Shown here in pieces: positions 22,761 through 31,176 of a DNA stretch of 64,000 nucleotides; position 1 is the first letter of the stretch; every line of letters begins with the position of its first letter. Source of the stretch: Anaerococcus vaginalis. Its GTDB lineage: Bacteria > Bacillota > Clostridia > Tissierellales > Peptoniphilaceae. Where the stretch lies: positions 62,001-126,000 of the forward strand of contig JAGZMY010000007.1 of the NCBI GenBank assembly GCA_018363915.1, given 5' to 3'. Both the position numbers and the translations under genes were made by a program. Under the pieces are notes generated by a model, which did not search any database, was not told the origin of the DNA, and was given only the letters and a program-made list of their open reading frames with translations.

Positions 22761-25700
22761 TTGAGAAAACAAAAAGAAAATAGAATAACTATTTTGCAAA
22801 TAGTTTTTGGTCTAATGTTTTTTGCAATTTTTGTGAAATTATTTATCCTTATGATAAATCAAGGAGAACATTACAGAGACTTATCAGATAATAGAAAAGT
22901 TCAAGAAGTTGATGAAATTGCAAGTAGAGGAGATATTTTAGACAGAAATGGAAATGTTCTTGCTACAACAGTTCCATCTTTTGCTGTGCAATTATATAAA
23001 GATAAACTTACAAGCTTGGATGATGAAGATAGGATAAAGGCTGTAAATTCTTTGGTAAATATTTTGGAAGAAGCAGGTGTAAATTACCAAAATGATTTTG
23101 ATATTAGACTAAATTCATTCCAATACAAAAGTGAGGATGATTATTTCAAAGAAGAAAAATCACCAGAAGATAAGATTGTTGATATAATAGTTGAAAAAAA
23201 ATTAACAAGAGAAATAGTAGGATCTTTTAGCAACAAAGATGGGATAAAGTATGAAACAATAAAAACTGCCCTTCTTGCCTTGAAAAAAAGAGGAATAGAC
23301 ATTCCTATATTAGTTAAGCAAAAAAATAATAAACTTAATTTAGTATATAAGGAAAATGCAAAAGAAAAATTAAAGGCATTAGGTCATAGCACAAAAGATG
23401 ATCCTCTTGATGTTGTCGTTAGTGCAATTGGTGGCGATAAGTCTGTTATAAAAAATATATTAGAAAATAACCAAGCAAGATTATTAACTTATAATATTTT
23501 GAAAGAAAAAAACTTAGAATCTAATGTAGTATTAAAAGATTATAGTCTGATAGCAGATGAAAAGCTCATACAAAAAAAAGCAAGCCTAAATGATGGCTAT
23601 CCAGAAATAAAATTAGATACAAAAGCTAGTGATGATTTTTATGAAATTGTAAAAAAATCTTCAATCAAAGAATTTTTAAAATCAGCAAGCTTAAATGAAG
23701 AAGATGGTTCTTACTTAATTCCGGCAAATATTTTGATAGAAAAATTGGAAAACAAAGGTGTATATGCAAACTTTACAACAGAAGTAAAAACCGAAACAAA
23801 AGATAAAAAAAACATATATTCTGTTGATATAAAATTTAAAAATTTCCAAGCTGGAGATCCTGCAGAAGAATTGGCAAATCTTGCTGACAAACATAAATTA
23901 TTGAAGGGCGTAATCTTAGATAAAGATTTAAAATATTTGGCACAAAATGCTAATGCTATAAATAACGTCTATCCATCAATCGATATTTCAGAAGATAAGC
24001 CTAGCAAATGGGATTATACTTTCAATGTTGCCAAAAAAGATTTCTTTGAATACTATGCAAGCAGAGATAAAAATGAAAGTCGAGATAAGGTTGTAAAAAA
24101 ACTAAATAAAGCAAAAAGCGCAAAAGAAGTTCTTGATTATATAAAATCAGTGTCAGATATAAAAAATGACAATGACTATGAGGCTTGTGGAATTTTGACA
24201 ATCGATAGCATTATTAATAGGCAAGGCTCATTTGGTTTTAGACCAATTAATTTAGTTTATAATTTAGATGATTCGACTGTTCTAAGAATTGAAGAAAATA
24301 TTGACAAATCAAAGGGAATTAGTGTGGCAACAATTCCTATAAGATCTTATCCAAATAGAAATTTGGCAAGCCATGTTTTAGGCTACATGGGACCAATAGC
24401 AACCGATGAAGAAGTGGAAAAATATGTAAAAAAAGATTCATATTTAAGAGATGAAATTGTCGGCAAAACTGGTATTGAAGAATCTTATCAAGATACGCTA
24501 AGGGGAAAAAATGGAAAAAGTATAGTTACAGTTGATTCGTCAGGAAATAGAATTGAAACTCTATCAAAAACTCCATCTGAACCAGGAAATGATGTTTATT
24601 TGACAATAGATGCAAATTTGCAAAAAGACGCTAAAGATTCTCTTTCTAGAATGCTTGAATCTGTAAGAACAGGAAGAACTTATGAATCTAAATATGGAAA
24701 TTATACACCGGCAAAAATAGCTAGTCATGCTTTAAGTGGATCAGTAGTTGTAAGTAATGTAAAAACAGGAGAAGTATTGGCAATGGTATCTTATCCTGAT
24801 TATGACCCGAATTTATTTTCTACTGGAATATCAGAAACTGATTGGGAGAGTTTACAAGCTCCAGAAAATGCAAGTGTACTTGCTCCAAGACCAATGTTAA
24901 ATATGGCAAGTCAAGCATCGGTTATGCCAGGTTCTACATTTAAATTAGTTACATCACTTGCAGCATTAGAAAAAGGATTGGATCCGAAAAGATTAAACTA
25001 TTGTAATGGTTTTTTGGAAATAGGTAATAGAAGATTTTCTTGTTTGGCTTGGTCAGAATATGGGATAAAACACGGTGAAGAGACTTTATATGATGCTTTG
25101 AAGGTTTCATGTAACTATTACTTTTTCACTCTAGCTTTGGGAGAAAATCCATCAAATGGGAAAAGTGTTGGTGTAAAGTTAGAACTTAATGATATTCGAA
25201 AAGCAGCAGAATTGTTAGGGCTTGATAGGACTACAGGAATTGAAATAAATACTCCTAGTGAATCTAGTGGAAATATTCCATCTACTGAGAAAAAATTAGA
25301 CGTTACTAAAACTTTATTAAGAAAATATCTTGAAGAAAATCTCGATAAATATTTGAAAAACAAAACAAAAAAATCAAAAACAGATTTTAATAAAGATATA
25401 GAAAAAATTGTTAAATTAGCAGATAGACCTAAATCTGTTGGTAGAAAAGACCTAATTGAAATGCTAGATAAAATGGGATATAAGCCTGAAGAAATTCTTG
25501 AAGGAGAGAGAGCTGGCCTTTCTGATAATATTAAATATACATTTTTAAACCAAGCTGAATGGGATATTACAGATATGTTAAATATAGTAATAGGTCAAGG
25601 GCAAAATTCTTACACCCCGCTTCAAATGAATAGGGTTATTTCTACAATTTCAAATGGTGGCTATCTAAATAAATATACCCTAATTGACAAGGTTACAAAT

Positions 25701-26123
25701 CATAATTCTAAAGATATTTTATTTAAAAATCAAGTTGATCGTACAAAAATAAAAATTAAAGATGAAAAATATTTAGAAGATATAAAGTATGGTACTTTAC
25801 AATCAGCTAAAGATGTAAGGGATTTTAATAATATGCCTATAGAAATTGGTATGAAATCTGGTACTGCTGAGGTTGAAGGTAAAAATCCAGATGGAAGTAA
25901 TTATGATTCATATGCTTGGATGATAGCTTTCGCTCCATATAATGATCCAGAAATCGCGGTAAGTGTTTTTATGGTTCAAGGAGATACATCTGTAAATTGT
26001 GGTCCTGTTGTAAGAGATGTAATTAGTAAATATTTTGATATAAAAATAAATCCAGAAGATCAAAATTTAGAAACTAACACAAATACAGAAAATAATAATC
26101 AAGAAAATGCAGGGGGAGAGTAA
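22761..26123 (+). CDS. mrdA: Penicillin-binding protein 2, unusually large
   Basis: A class B transpeptidase of 1120 residues; family members are usually 600-950. Residues ~10-30 form the membrane anchor. The pedestal starts with 'ASRGDILDRNGNVLATTVPS' and continues with an expanded region to about 600. In the transpeptidase domain, the SxxK nucleophile lies near residue 725 ('PGSTFKLV'), SxN near 782 ('VSCNYYFF') and the third motif near 1031 as KSGTAE in place of KTGTAE. A Lys-rich insert of about 110 residues separates the second and third motifs. TTG start after AGGGGTG. It follows mreD as the elongasome transpeptidase. Confidence 0.92.
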   Translation: MRKQKENRITILQIVFGLMFFAIFVKLFILMINQGEHYRDLSDNRKVQEVDEIASRGDILDRNGNVLATTVPSFAVQLYKDKLTSLDDEDRIKAVNSLVNILEEAGVNYQNDFDIRLNSFQYKSEDDYFKEEKSPEDKIVDIIVEKKLTREIVGSFSNKDGIKYETIKTALLALKKRGIDIPILVKQKNNKLNLVYKENAKEKLKALGHSTKDDPLDVVVSAIGGDKSVIKNILENNQARLLTYNILKEKNLESNVVLKDYSLIADEKLIQKKASLNDGYPEIKLDTKASDDFYEIVKKSSIKEFLKSASLNEEDGSYLIPANILIEKLENKGVYANFTTEVKTETKDKKNIYSVDIKFKNFQAGDPAEELANLADKHKLLKGVILDKDLKYLAQNANAINNVYPSIDISEDKPSKWDYTFNVAKKDFFEYYASRDKNESRDKVVKKLNKAKSAKEVLDYIKSVSDIKNDNDYEACGILTIDSIINRQGSFGFRPINLVYNLDDSTVLRIEENIDKSKGISVATIPIRSYPNRNLASHVLGYMGPIATDEEVEKYVKKDSYLRDEIVGKTGIEESYQDTLRGKNGKSIVTVDSSGNRIETLSKTPSEPGNDVYLTIDANLQKDAKDSLSRMLESVRTGRTYESKYGNYTPAKIASHALSGSVVVSNVKTGEVLAMVSYPDYDPNLFSTGISETDWESLQAPENASVLAPRPMLNMASQASVMPGSTFKLVTSLAALEKGLDPKRLNYCNGFLEIGNRRFSCLAWSEYGIKHGEETLYDALKVSCNYYFFTLALGENPSNGKSVGVKLELNDIRKAAELLGLDRTTGIEINTPSESSGNIPSTEKKLDVTKTLLRKYLEENLDKYLKNKTKKSKTDFNKDIEKIVKLADRPKSVGRKDLIEMLDKMGYKPEEILEGERAGLSDNIKYTFLNQAEWDITDMLNIVIGQGQNSYTPLQMNRVISTISNGGYLNKYTLIDKVTNHNSKDILFKNQVDRTKIKIKDEKYLEDIKYGTLQSAKDVRDFNNMPIEIGMKSGTAEVEGKNPDGSNYDSYAWMIAFAPYNDPEIAVSVFMVQGDTSVNCGPVVRDVISKYFDIKINPEDQNLETNTNTENNNQENAGGE

Positions 26124-26124
26124 A

Positions 26125-26751
26125 ATGGAAGTATTTTTAATAAATTCAAATATTGAGAGTGATTTAGATTTTATAAAAGAATTTTCAAAAAAACTGTCAG
26201 AAAATAAATCCGTTTTGCTACTTTCTTTTACTAGAAAAGAAAATAAAAATATAGAAGATTTATATGATATGGGAGGAATGATTACATATGACATATGTGA
26301 TTATTTCTTTGGCCTTATTGATCTTGATAAAATTATAGTAAGAGCTTGCCAAAATATAGATTTTGCAATCCCACCTCTTCTTAATTCAAAATTTGATATA
26401 AAAAAAGATCATATTTCTAAATTATTAGAAAAATTAAATACTTACGACTATTTAATTATTGATGGCCTTGATGAATCTTTAATTGATAGTAAAAAAGAAA
26501 TTCAAATTATTAATGAAAATCAAATAAAAGAAGAAATAAAAGCTGATTTTTTCTTTATTAATTCTAATGACAAATATTTTGATATAAGGGATTATAGAGA
26601 TGAAATTTTGGGAAAATCTTCTAAATTTGTAGGTTTAAAAGAAAAAGATTCTTTCTATGATAAGATTATTTCAAATATTTTAGATGATAAAAGTGAAGAA
26701 ATTCAAAAAATTGGATTTTTTGAAAAATTAAAGAAGAAATTAGCCCAATGA
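26125..26751 (+). CDS. Degenerate MinD-like protein lacking the P-loop
   Basis: A 208-residue protein in the slot that minC/minD often occupy after mreBCD-pbp2. Residues ~45-120 align with MinD: 'MITYDICDYFFGLIDLDKII' matches the 'IYDLVDVVEG' region, 'DFAIPPLLNSKFDI' the 'LLPAAQT' region and 'YDYLIIDGLDES' the Walker B region. The N-terminus has no Gly-Lys-Gly-Gly-Val-Gly-Lys-Thr loop, so ATP binding is improbable. The last residues ('IGFFEKLKKKLAQ') look like the amphipathic membrane-targeting helix of MinD. No minC is present. ATG chosen at 26125 after GGGGGAGAG; an upstream in-frame ATG at 26107 lies inside pbp2. Confidence 0.72.
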   Translation: MEVFLINSNIESDLDFIKEFSKKLSENKSVLLLSFTRKENKNIEDLYDMGGMITYDICDYFFGLIDLDKIIVRACQNIDFAIPPLLNSKFDIKKDHISKLLEKLNTYDYLIIDGLDESLIDSKKEIQIINENQIKEEIKADFFFINSNDKYFDIRDYRDEILGKSSKFVGLKEKDSFYDKIISNILDDKSEEIQKIGFFEKLKKKLAQ

Positions 26752-27674
26752 GATCATTTATATTTGTAGACAAAAAAGAAAAAGCCTTTGGAAAAATTAT
26801 CGACGATAAGCTTTTTGAATTAAAATTTTATTCTCCATATTTGTTCAATATTTATAGGGCAAAAGTAGTAAATAAAATTGATTCTATTAATGCTTATTTT
26901 TTGTTGTATGATGATGGCAAAAAGGCTTTTTTAAAATCAAATAAAAAATTTAAAATTGGAGATAGTGTAATTTGCCAAATTATTAAAGAAGAATTTGACG
27001 ATAAATTAGCAACCATGAGTGCAAATTTTAGAATCGAAAATGAAGATTATTATTTATATAGGTTCAAAAATAAGGGATTTCCAAAATTGAAAAAAGGTAG
27101 AAAGAAAAATTTTGAAAATTATAATAAATTACTTGAACTTAAAGAAAAATTAATAAATGAAGAAAATTTCACGCCTTCTCCAAAACTCTTGAAAACTTAC
27201 AATGAATTTGACTTATATTGTGAAAAAAATAAAGATTTGGAACTTGTTGAACTAGATATAAAAAATAATAAAATAATTTCAGATTCAATAAAAAATATTA
27301 AGGAAAAAAAGATTTACAAAGACGATTTATCAATAATAATCAATGATCTTGAAACTCTTTGCTTTATTGATGTGAATTCATCAAAGAAAAAATCAACTAT
27401 GGATAAAGATGATTTTTATTATAAGGTTAATGAAGATTTAATAGATTTTATTTTTTACAATTTAAATCTTAGAAATATTGGCGGAATGGTCGTTATAGAT
27501 TTTTTAAAATCTAGTAAAAATGATCAATTGATTGATAAAATAAATGAAAATATAAAAAAATATTTCAAGATTTATGAAATATATGGCTTTACAAATATGG
27601 GACTATTTGAATTGTCAATAAAAAGAAGAGGAGAAAGCCTCTATAAAAAATTAAAAGAAAAAGAGCTTATCTAA
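26748..27674 (+). CDS. rng: RNase E/G family ribonuclease, short and divergent
   Basis: A 308-residue protein against 400-500 for typical RNase G. Residues ~35-105 form an S1-type RNA-binding domain ('YRAKVVNKIDSINAYFLLYD'). The catalytic region retains 'LCFIDVNSSKKK' and 'GGMVVIDFLKS', which hold the two Asp ligands matching E. coli D303 and D346, and ends with 'LFELSIKRRGESL'. The zinc-link CPxC motif is absent, so tetramer formation is doubtful. It overlaps the MinD-like stop (ATGA). Its 3' end overlaps the convergent GIY-YIG gene by four bases. Confidence 0.85.
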   Translation: MRSFIFVDKKEKAFGKIIDDKLFELKFYSPYLFNIYRAKVVNKIDSINAYFLLYDDGKKAFLKSNKKFKIGDSVICQIIKEEFDDKLATMSANFRIENEDYYLYRFKNKGFPKLKKGRKKNFENYNKLLELKEKLINEENFTPSPKLLKTYNEFDLYCEKNKDLELVELDIKNNKIISDSIKNIKEKKIYKDDLSIIINDLETLCFIDVNSSKKKSTMDKDDFYYKVNEDLIDFIFYNLNLRNIGGMVVIDFLKSSKNDQLIDKINENIKKYFKIYEIYGFTNMGLFELSIKRRGESLYKKLKEKELI

Positions 27675-27686
27675 TCGATAAGCTCT
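27662..27686. terminator. Bidirectional terminator inside convergent gene ends
   Basis: A perfect ten-pair stem (AGAGCTTATC / GATAAGCTCT) with a five-base loop is followed by T-rich tracts on both strands. It overlaps the last codons of both the RNase G-like gene and the GIY-YIG gene. Confidence 0.88.
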
Positions 27687-27946
27687 AATTTTTTTCTATC
27701 AAAATTATTTACAATATTTTCTTTGAATTTTTTGTTTAATCTTTTTATTCTATATTCAATTTTCATAGCCTTACTTTTATCAGAAACTTCTTTATAAAAA
27801 ACTAGTTTACAAGGTCTTCTTGCTCTTGTATATTTTGCACCAATTCCCTTGTTGTGTTTTTCCAATCTATTTTGTAAATTATTTGTCCAACCAGTGTAGA
27901 GACTTCCATCAGAACATCTTAAAATATAAACAAAAGCATTTTTCAT
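27671..27946 (-). CDS. GIY-YIG nuclease domain protein (UPF0213, YhbQ-like)
   Basis: A 91-residue single-domain protein. The family motifs are in order: 'FVYILRCSDGSLYTGWTNNL' (the GIY-YIG strands, here YIL and YTG), 'RLEKHNKGIGAKYTRARRP' with the conserved Arg and His, and 'AMKIEYRIKRLNKKFK' with the catalytic Glu. The family is linked with DNA repair but its role is not settled. It overlaps recX by four bases, so the two are co-translated. Confidence 0.95.
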   Translation of the reverse strand: MKNAFVYILRCSDGSLYTGWTNNLQNRLEKHNKGIGAKYTRARRPCKLVFYKEVSDKSKAMKIEYRIKRLNKKFKENIVNNFDRKKLELID

Positions 27947-28539
27947 TTAAACAAATCACCCAACACATCACTTATAATATCATAAGAAAATCCCCTAGAA
28001 GCAAGAAACCTATATACCTTATTTTTATCATTTACACTTTCTTTTTTATTAAGACCTGCATTATAAGCTTTTTCATACTCTTCATCATAGGAAATTTCAT
28101 CCAAATAAGTATCAATTAAACTATCATCAATAAATTTGGCCTTTAATTTATATCTAATTTTACCCTTGGACCAATTATTTATCCTTGATTTATCATTTAT
28201 ATAAGATTTCACATAAGCTTTATCATCAATTAAATTATATTCAGTCAAAAAATCAATAACCCTAGAAATCGAATCATTATTGAATTTTTTCTCCTTCAAT
28301 TTTTTTTTCAAATCAAAAGAAGTCTTTGCGCCGTAAGATAATTGTTTTAAAGCTTCATTTTTACATCTATTAAAGTCATTTTCCCTTAGAATATCCTTAT
28401 ACAAATCAAAATCAATAACCGCTCCAACAGATAAAGCTAAATCATTAAAAAAATCATAAGAAATATAAAAAAATTCATTTGAAATGGTAATTTTTACCAA
28501 ATTATATTTATCAGAATATTCAATATTTTCAACAATCAT
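27943..28539 (-). CDS. recX: Regulatory protein RecX
   Basis: A 198-residue helical modulator of RecA filaments. Three-helix repeats are visible: 'EALKQLSYGAKTSFDLKKKL', 'VIDFLTEYNLIDDKAYVKSY' and 'KGKIRYKLKAKFIDDSLID'. The N-terminal extension is typical of Gram-positive RecX. The start codon overlaps the stop of a 34-residue membrane peptide gene, so the leftward operon is peptide-recX-GIY-YIG. Confidence 0.9.
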   Translation of the reverse strand: MIVENIEYSDKYNLVKITISNEFFYISYDFFNDLALSVGAVIDFDLYKDILRENDFNRCKNEALKQLSYGAKTSFDLKKKLKEKKFNNDSISRVIDFLTEYNLIDDKAYVKSYINDKSRINNWSKGKIRYKLKAKFIDDSLIDTYLDEISYDEEYEKAYNAGLNKKESVNDKNKVYRFLASRGFSYDIISDVLGDLFK

Positions 28540-28640
28540 AATGATTCAACAGCATTCATAATAATAGGAATAACCATAGATAAAACAATTACAACAGCAA
28601 AAATTTTTAAAATCATTTTGCTATTAGATTTTTTCTTCAT
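28536..28640 (-). CDS. Conserved-looking 34-residue membrane peptide
   Basis: Behind a good site (AGGTG, seven bases) an ATG opens a 34-codon frame whose TGA overlaps the recX ATG. The product has a lysine-rich start (Met-Lys-Lys-Lys) followed by a hydrophobic helix ('ILKIFAVVIVLSMVIPIIMN'). It recalls the tiny DUF4044-like membrane proteins of Bacillota, though I cannot confirm the family. Its promoter, ribosome binding site and coupled stop argue that it is real. Confidence 0.65.
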   Translation of the reverse strand: MKKKSNSKMILKIFAVVIVLSMVIPIIMNAVESL

Positions 28641-28673
28641 AAAATCACCTCTAAATCTATCTTTCTTAACAGT

Positions 28674-28702
28674 ATTTTACTATAAGTGAAATTTTTTGTA
28701 AA
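28674..28702 (-). promoter_or_regulatory. Promoter of the recX operon
   Basis: On the minus strand TTTACA (28697-28702) and TAAAAT (28674-28679) are spaced by 17 bases, about 34 bases before the ATG of the membrane peptide. Confidence 0.65.
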
Positions 28703-28722
28703 ACTTAAAAATAAAAATAAAT

Positions 28723-28751
28723 TTGCATTAATTTTTTATTAGTGGTATTAT
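28723..28751 (+). promoter_or_regulatory. Upstream tRNA promoter P1
   Basis: TTGCAT (28723-28728) and TATTAT (28746-28751) are spaced by 17 bases. A hairpin near 28788-28813 lies between this and the second promoter, with no T tract. Confidence 0.55.
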
Positions 28752-28815
28752 ATATAAGTCGAAAGAGAAAGGCCCTTGTAAAATGTAAAAATATTTTGAA
28801 TATTTTACACTTTGC

Positions 28816-28844
28816 TTGACAAGTGATTTGATTGGATGTATACT
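28816..28844 (+). promoter_or_regulatory. tRNA promoter P2
   Basis: A perfect TTGACA (28816-28821) and TATACT (28839-28844) are spaced by 17 bases. The tRNA-His gene begins 21 bases after the -10 box. Confidence 0.9.
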
Positions 28845-28865
28845 TGTATAGTAAGTTATTTATTT

Positions 28866-28943
28866 GGTGGGTATGGTCCAGTTGGTTAAGACACCTGGTT
28901 GTGGCCCAGGAGATCGAGAGTTCGAATCTCTCTACTCACCCCA
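28866..28943 (+). tRNA. tRNA-His (GTG)
   Basis: The acceptor stem GTGGGTA pairs with TACTCAC, the anticodon stem CCTGG/CCAGG encloses TTGTGGC with anticodon GTG, and the T loop is TTCGAAT. A G at 28866 sits at position -1 opposite C73, the histidine identity pair. CCA is encoded at 28941-28943. Confidence 0.97.
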
Positions 28944-28946
28944 TAC

Positions 28947-29032
28947 GCGGGATTGGCGGAATTGGCAGACGCGCTAGACTTAGGATCTAGTGAGATTTTC
29001 TCGTGAAGGTTCAACTCCTTTATCCCGCACCA
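28947..29032 (+). tRNA. tRNA-Leu (TAG)
   Basis: The acceptor stem GCGGGAT pairs with ATCCCGC. The anticodon loop CTTAGGA carries TAG. A long variable arm (TGAGATTTTCTCG) marks the class II leucine tRNA. CCA is encoded at 29030-29032. Only three bases separate it from tRNA-His. Confidence 0.97.
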
Positions 29033-29041
29033 GAAATTTTT

Positions 29042-29067
29042 AGACGTTAGTAATAACGTCTTTTTTT
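29042..29067 (+). terminator. tRNA operon terminator
   Basis: A perfect eight-pair stem (AGACGTTA / TAACGTCT) with a four-base loop is followed by seven T. Confidence 0.92.
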
Positions 29068-29150
29068 ATGCTAATTTTTACAATATTTTTACATTTTTAT
29101 AATATCTTTACTCATTCTTATATGCTAAAATGAATAAAAGGAGAAAAATT

Positions 29151-30089
29151 ATGGTTAATAAAGTTATTGAAGTTAGGTCTTTGGTTAAAAAATATAAAGA
29201 TTTTATTGCTGTTGATAATTTGGATTTGGATTTATATGAAGGAGAAATTTTGGGGCTTTTGGGACCTAATGGTTCTGGAAAATCTACTAGCATTTCTTGC
29301 ATTCTTTCTTTATTAAAAAATGATGGAGGATCTATTAAAATTTTTGGCGAAGAAATGACTGCTGATTCATTTAATATTAAGAAAAAAATTGGTGTAGTTT
29401 TTCAAGATGTTGGTGTTTATGATGAGCTTAATGTTTATGAAAATATAGATTATTTTTGCGGTCTATACATAAAAGATAAAAATAAAAGAAAAATTCTCGT
29501 GAAAAATACAATAGATCTTGTTGGTCTTGGTGATTTTGTTAAATTTAAACCTAAGCAATTATCTGGTGGACTTCTAAGAAGGTTAAATATTGCTTGTGGA
29601 ATAGCTCACAAGCCTGACTTAATTATTTTTGATGAACCTACTGTTGCAGTTGATCCTCAATCTAGAAATAATATTTTGGAAGGGATAAAAAAGTTAAATG
29701 AAGATGGAGCAAGCATTATTTACACTTCTCATTATATGGATGAGGTTGAAAGCCTTTGTGATTACATTGTTATTCTTGATAAGGGAAAAATAATTGCGAA
29801 AGGCGATGCTGAAAGCTTAAAGGATACCATAAATTTAAAGGAAAAAATTTCTTTTGAATCTGATAATTTATCAAATGATTTGATAGAAAAAATAAAAGCT
29901 ATGGATTCTTTGATTGATTTTTCTATAAAGGGAAGAAATTGTAAATTAAGTTTTTCTAAAGATTCAAATATTTTAAATCTTGTTGATATATTAAATTCAT
30001 TTGAAACAAAATATGACCATCTAAGCTCAAGTAGACCTAGTTTAAATGATGTATTTCTTGAATTGACTGGAAAAGAATTGAGGGATTAG
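29151..30089 (+). CDS. ABC transporter ATP-binding protein
   Basis: A 312-residue nucleotide-binding subunit. Walker A 'GPNGSGKS' lies at 38-45, the signature reads 'LSGGLLRRLN', Walker B is 'LIIFDEPT', and the switch His is in 'IIYTSHYMDE'. The ~90-residue C-terminal extension is typical of ABC-2 exporters of drugs, lipids or peptides. The ATG at 29151 follows AAAAGGAG; an in-frame ATG at 29130 is too far upstream. Two permease genes follow, so this is a three-gene exporter of unknown substrate. Confidence 0.93.
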   Translation: MVNKVIEVRSLVKKYKDFIAVDNLDLDLYEGEILGLLGPNGSGKSTSISCILSLLKNDGGSIKIFGEEMTADSFNIKKKIGVVFQDVGVYDELNVYENIDYFCGLYIKDKNKRKILVKNTIDLVGLGDFVKFKPKQLSGGLLRRLNIACGIAHKPDLIIFDEPTVAVDPQSRNNILEGIKKLNEDGASIIYTSHYMDEVESLCDYIVILDKGKIIAKGDAESLKDTINLKEKISFESDNLSNDLIEKIKAMDSLIDFSIKGRNCKLSFSKDSNILNLVDILNSFETKYDHLSSSRPSLNDVFLELTGKELRD

Positions 30090-30090
30090 T

Positions 30091-31176
30091 ATGTTCGTTC
30101 ACAGTTTTAAAAATACTTTTAAAGTTTTAATTAGGGATAAAAGTCTTATTTTTTGGTCTTTAATCTTTCCTTTAATCTTGGGATTTTTCTTTAATATTGC
30201 TCTTGGTAATATAAAAAATTCAATGAAATTTGATCCTATTAATGTTGTTGTAAAAGATGGTTTGAGAGATGATAAATATTTTGATGATTTTTTGAAAACA
30301 TTAGAAAAAGAAAAAATATTTAAAATTTGTGATAAAAAAAAGATGAATGATGAAAAAATCACTGCCTACATAAAAGATTATGACAAAGTAGAGTTTAAAA
30401 AATCAGGTCTATATGAATCTATTGTTGAAAGTATTTTGAATGCTTATATTAGAAAAGGGATGATGGCAAAGAAAATTTTTAGAAAAAATCCTAGTTTTAA
30501 TCCCAAGATATTAACTGAAAGTTCAAACCATATAAAGAATATTTCAAATAAAAATATAAATATTGTTAATACATTTTTCTATGCTCTTATTGGCATGCAG
30601 GCATTGTATGGATTTAGTTTTGGACTTTTGGTTATTTATAACTATGAAGCAAACCTATCCAGTCTTGCAAAAAGAAATGCAATGGCTCCTATAAAAAAAT
30701 CAATAAGCCTTTCAGCATCAATTTTGGCAGGATTTATAATAAACTTTTCCATAGTCTTATTTACAATTTTATTTTTTAATAAAATTTATAAAATAGATTT
30801 TTCTAATAAGCTTATTCCATTGATTTTTCTTATTGGACTTGCAAGTTTATTTGGTGTTTTATTTGGCTCTTTAATTGCTTTAACAAATAAGGCAAGCATA
30901 GAAATTAAAAGTGGAATAGGAATAGCTATAAGTATGATTTTTTCATATTTAGCTGGAATGATGAATTCGGACGTGAAAATAATAATTCAAGAAAATTACC
31001 CAATAATAAACAAACTTAATCCAGCATCTTTAATTAATGATGGAATTTATAGCCTTTACTATTATGATACTTTGGATAGGTATTGGGAAAATATTGGATA
31101 TTTATTGTTTTTGACTTTGCTATTTGGATTGATTTCTTATTTACTAACAAGGGGTAGGCAATATGATAGTATTTAA
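30091..31176 (+). CDS. ABC-2 type permease 1
   Basis: A 361-residue membrane protein. One N-terminal helix (~20-40) is followed by an external domain to ~155 and five to six helices at ~160-355 ('VNTFFYALIGMQALYGFSFG', 'LIGLASLFGVLFGSLIALT', 'ISMIFSYLAGMMNS'). This is the ABC-2 export permease pattern. It starts one base after the ATPase stop and overlaps the next permease by 14 bases. Confidence 0.88.
   Translation: MFVHSFKNTFKVLIRDKSLIFWSLIFPLILGFFFNIALGNIKNSMKFDPINVVVKDGLRDDKYFDDFLKTLEKEKIFKICDKKKMNDEKITAYIKDYDKVEFKKSGLYESIVESILNAYIRKGMMAKKIFRKNPSFNPKILTESSNHIKNISNKNINIVNTFFYALIGMQALYGFSFGLLVIYNYEANLSSLAKRNAMAPIKKSISLSASILAGFIINFSIVLFTILFFNKIYKIDFSNKLIPLIFLIGLASLFGVLFGSLIALTNKASIEIKSGIGIAISMIFSYLAGMMNSDVKIIIQENYPIINKLNPASLINDGIYSLYYYDTLDRYWENIGYLLFLTLLFGLISYLLTRGRQYDSI

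Noticed and set aside
28788..28813. Hairpin between the two tRNA promoters, considered as a terminator or small RNA
   Set aside because: There is no T tract and no gene ahead of it; it is AT-only and could arise from base composition.
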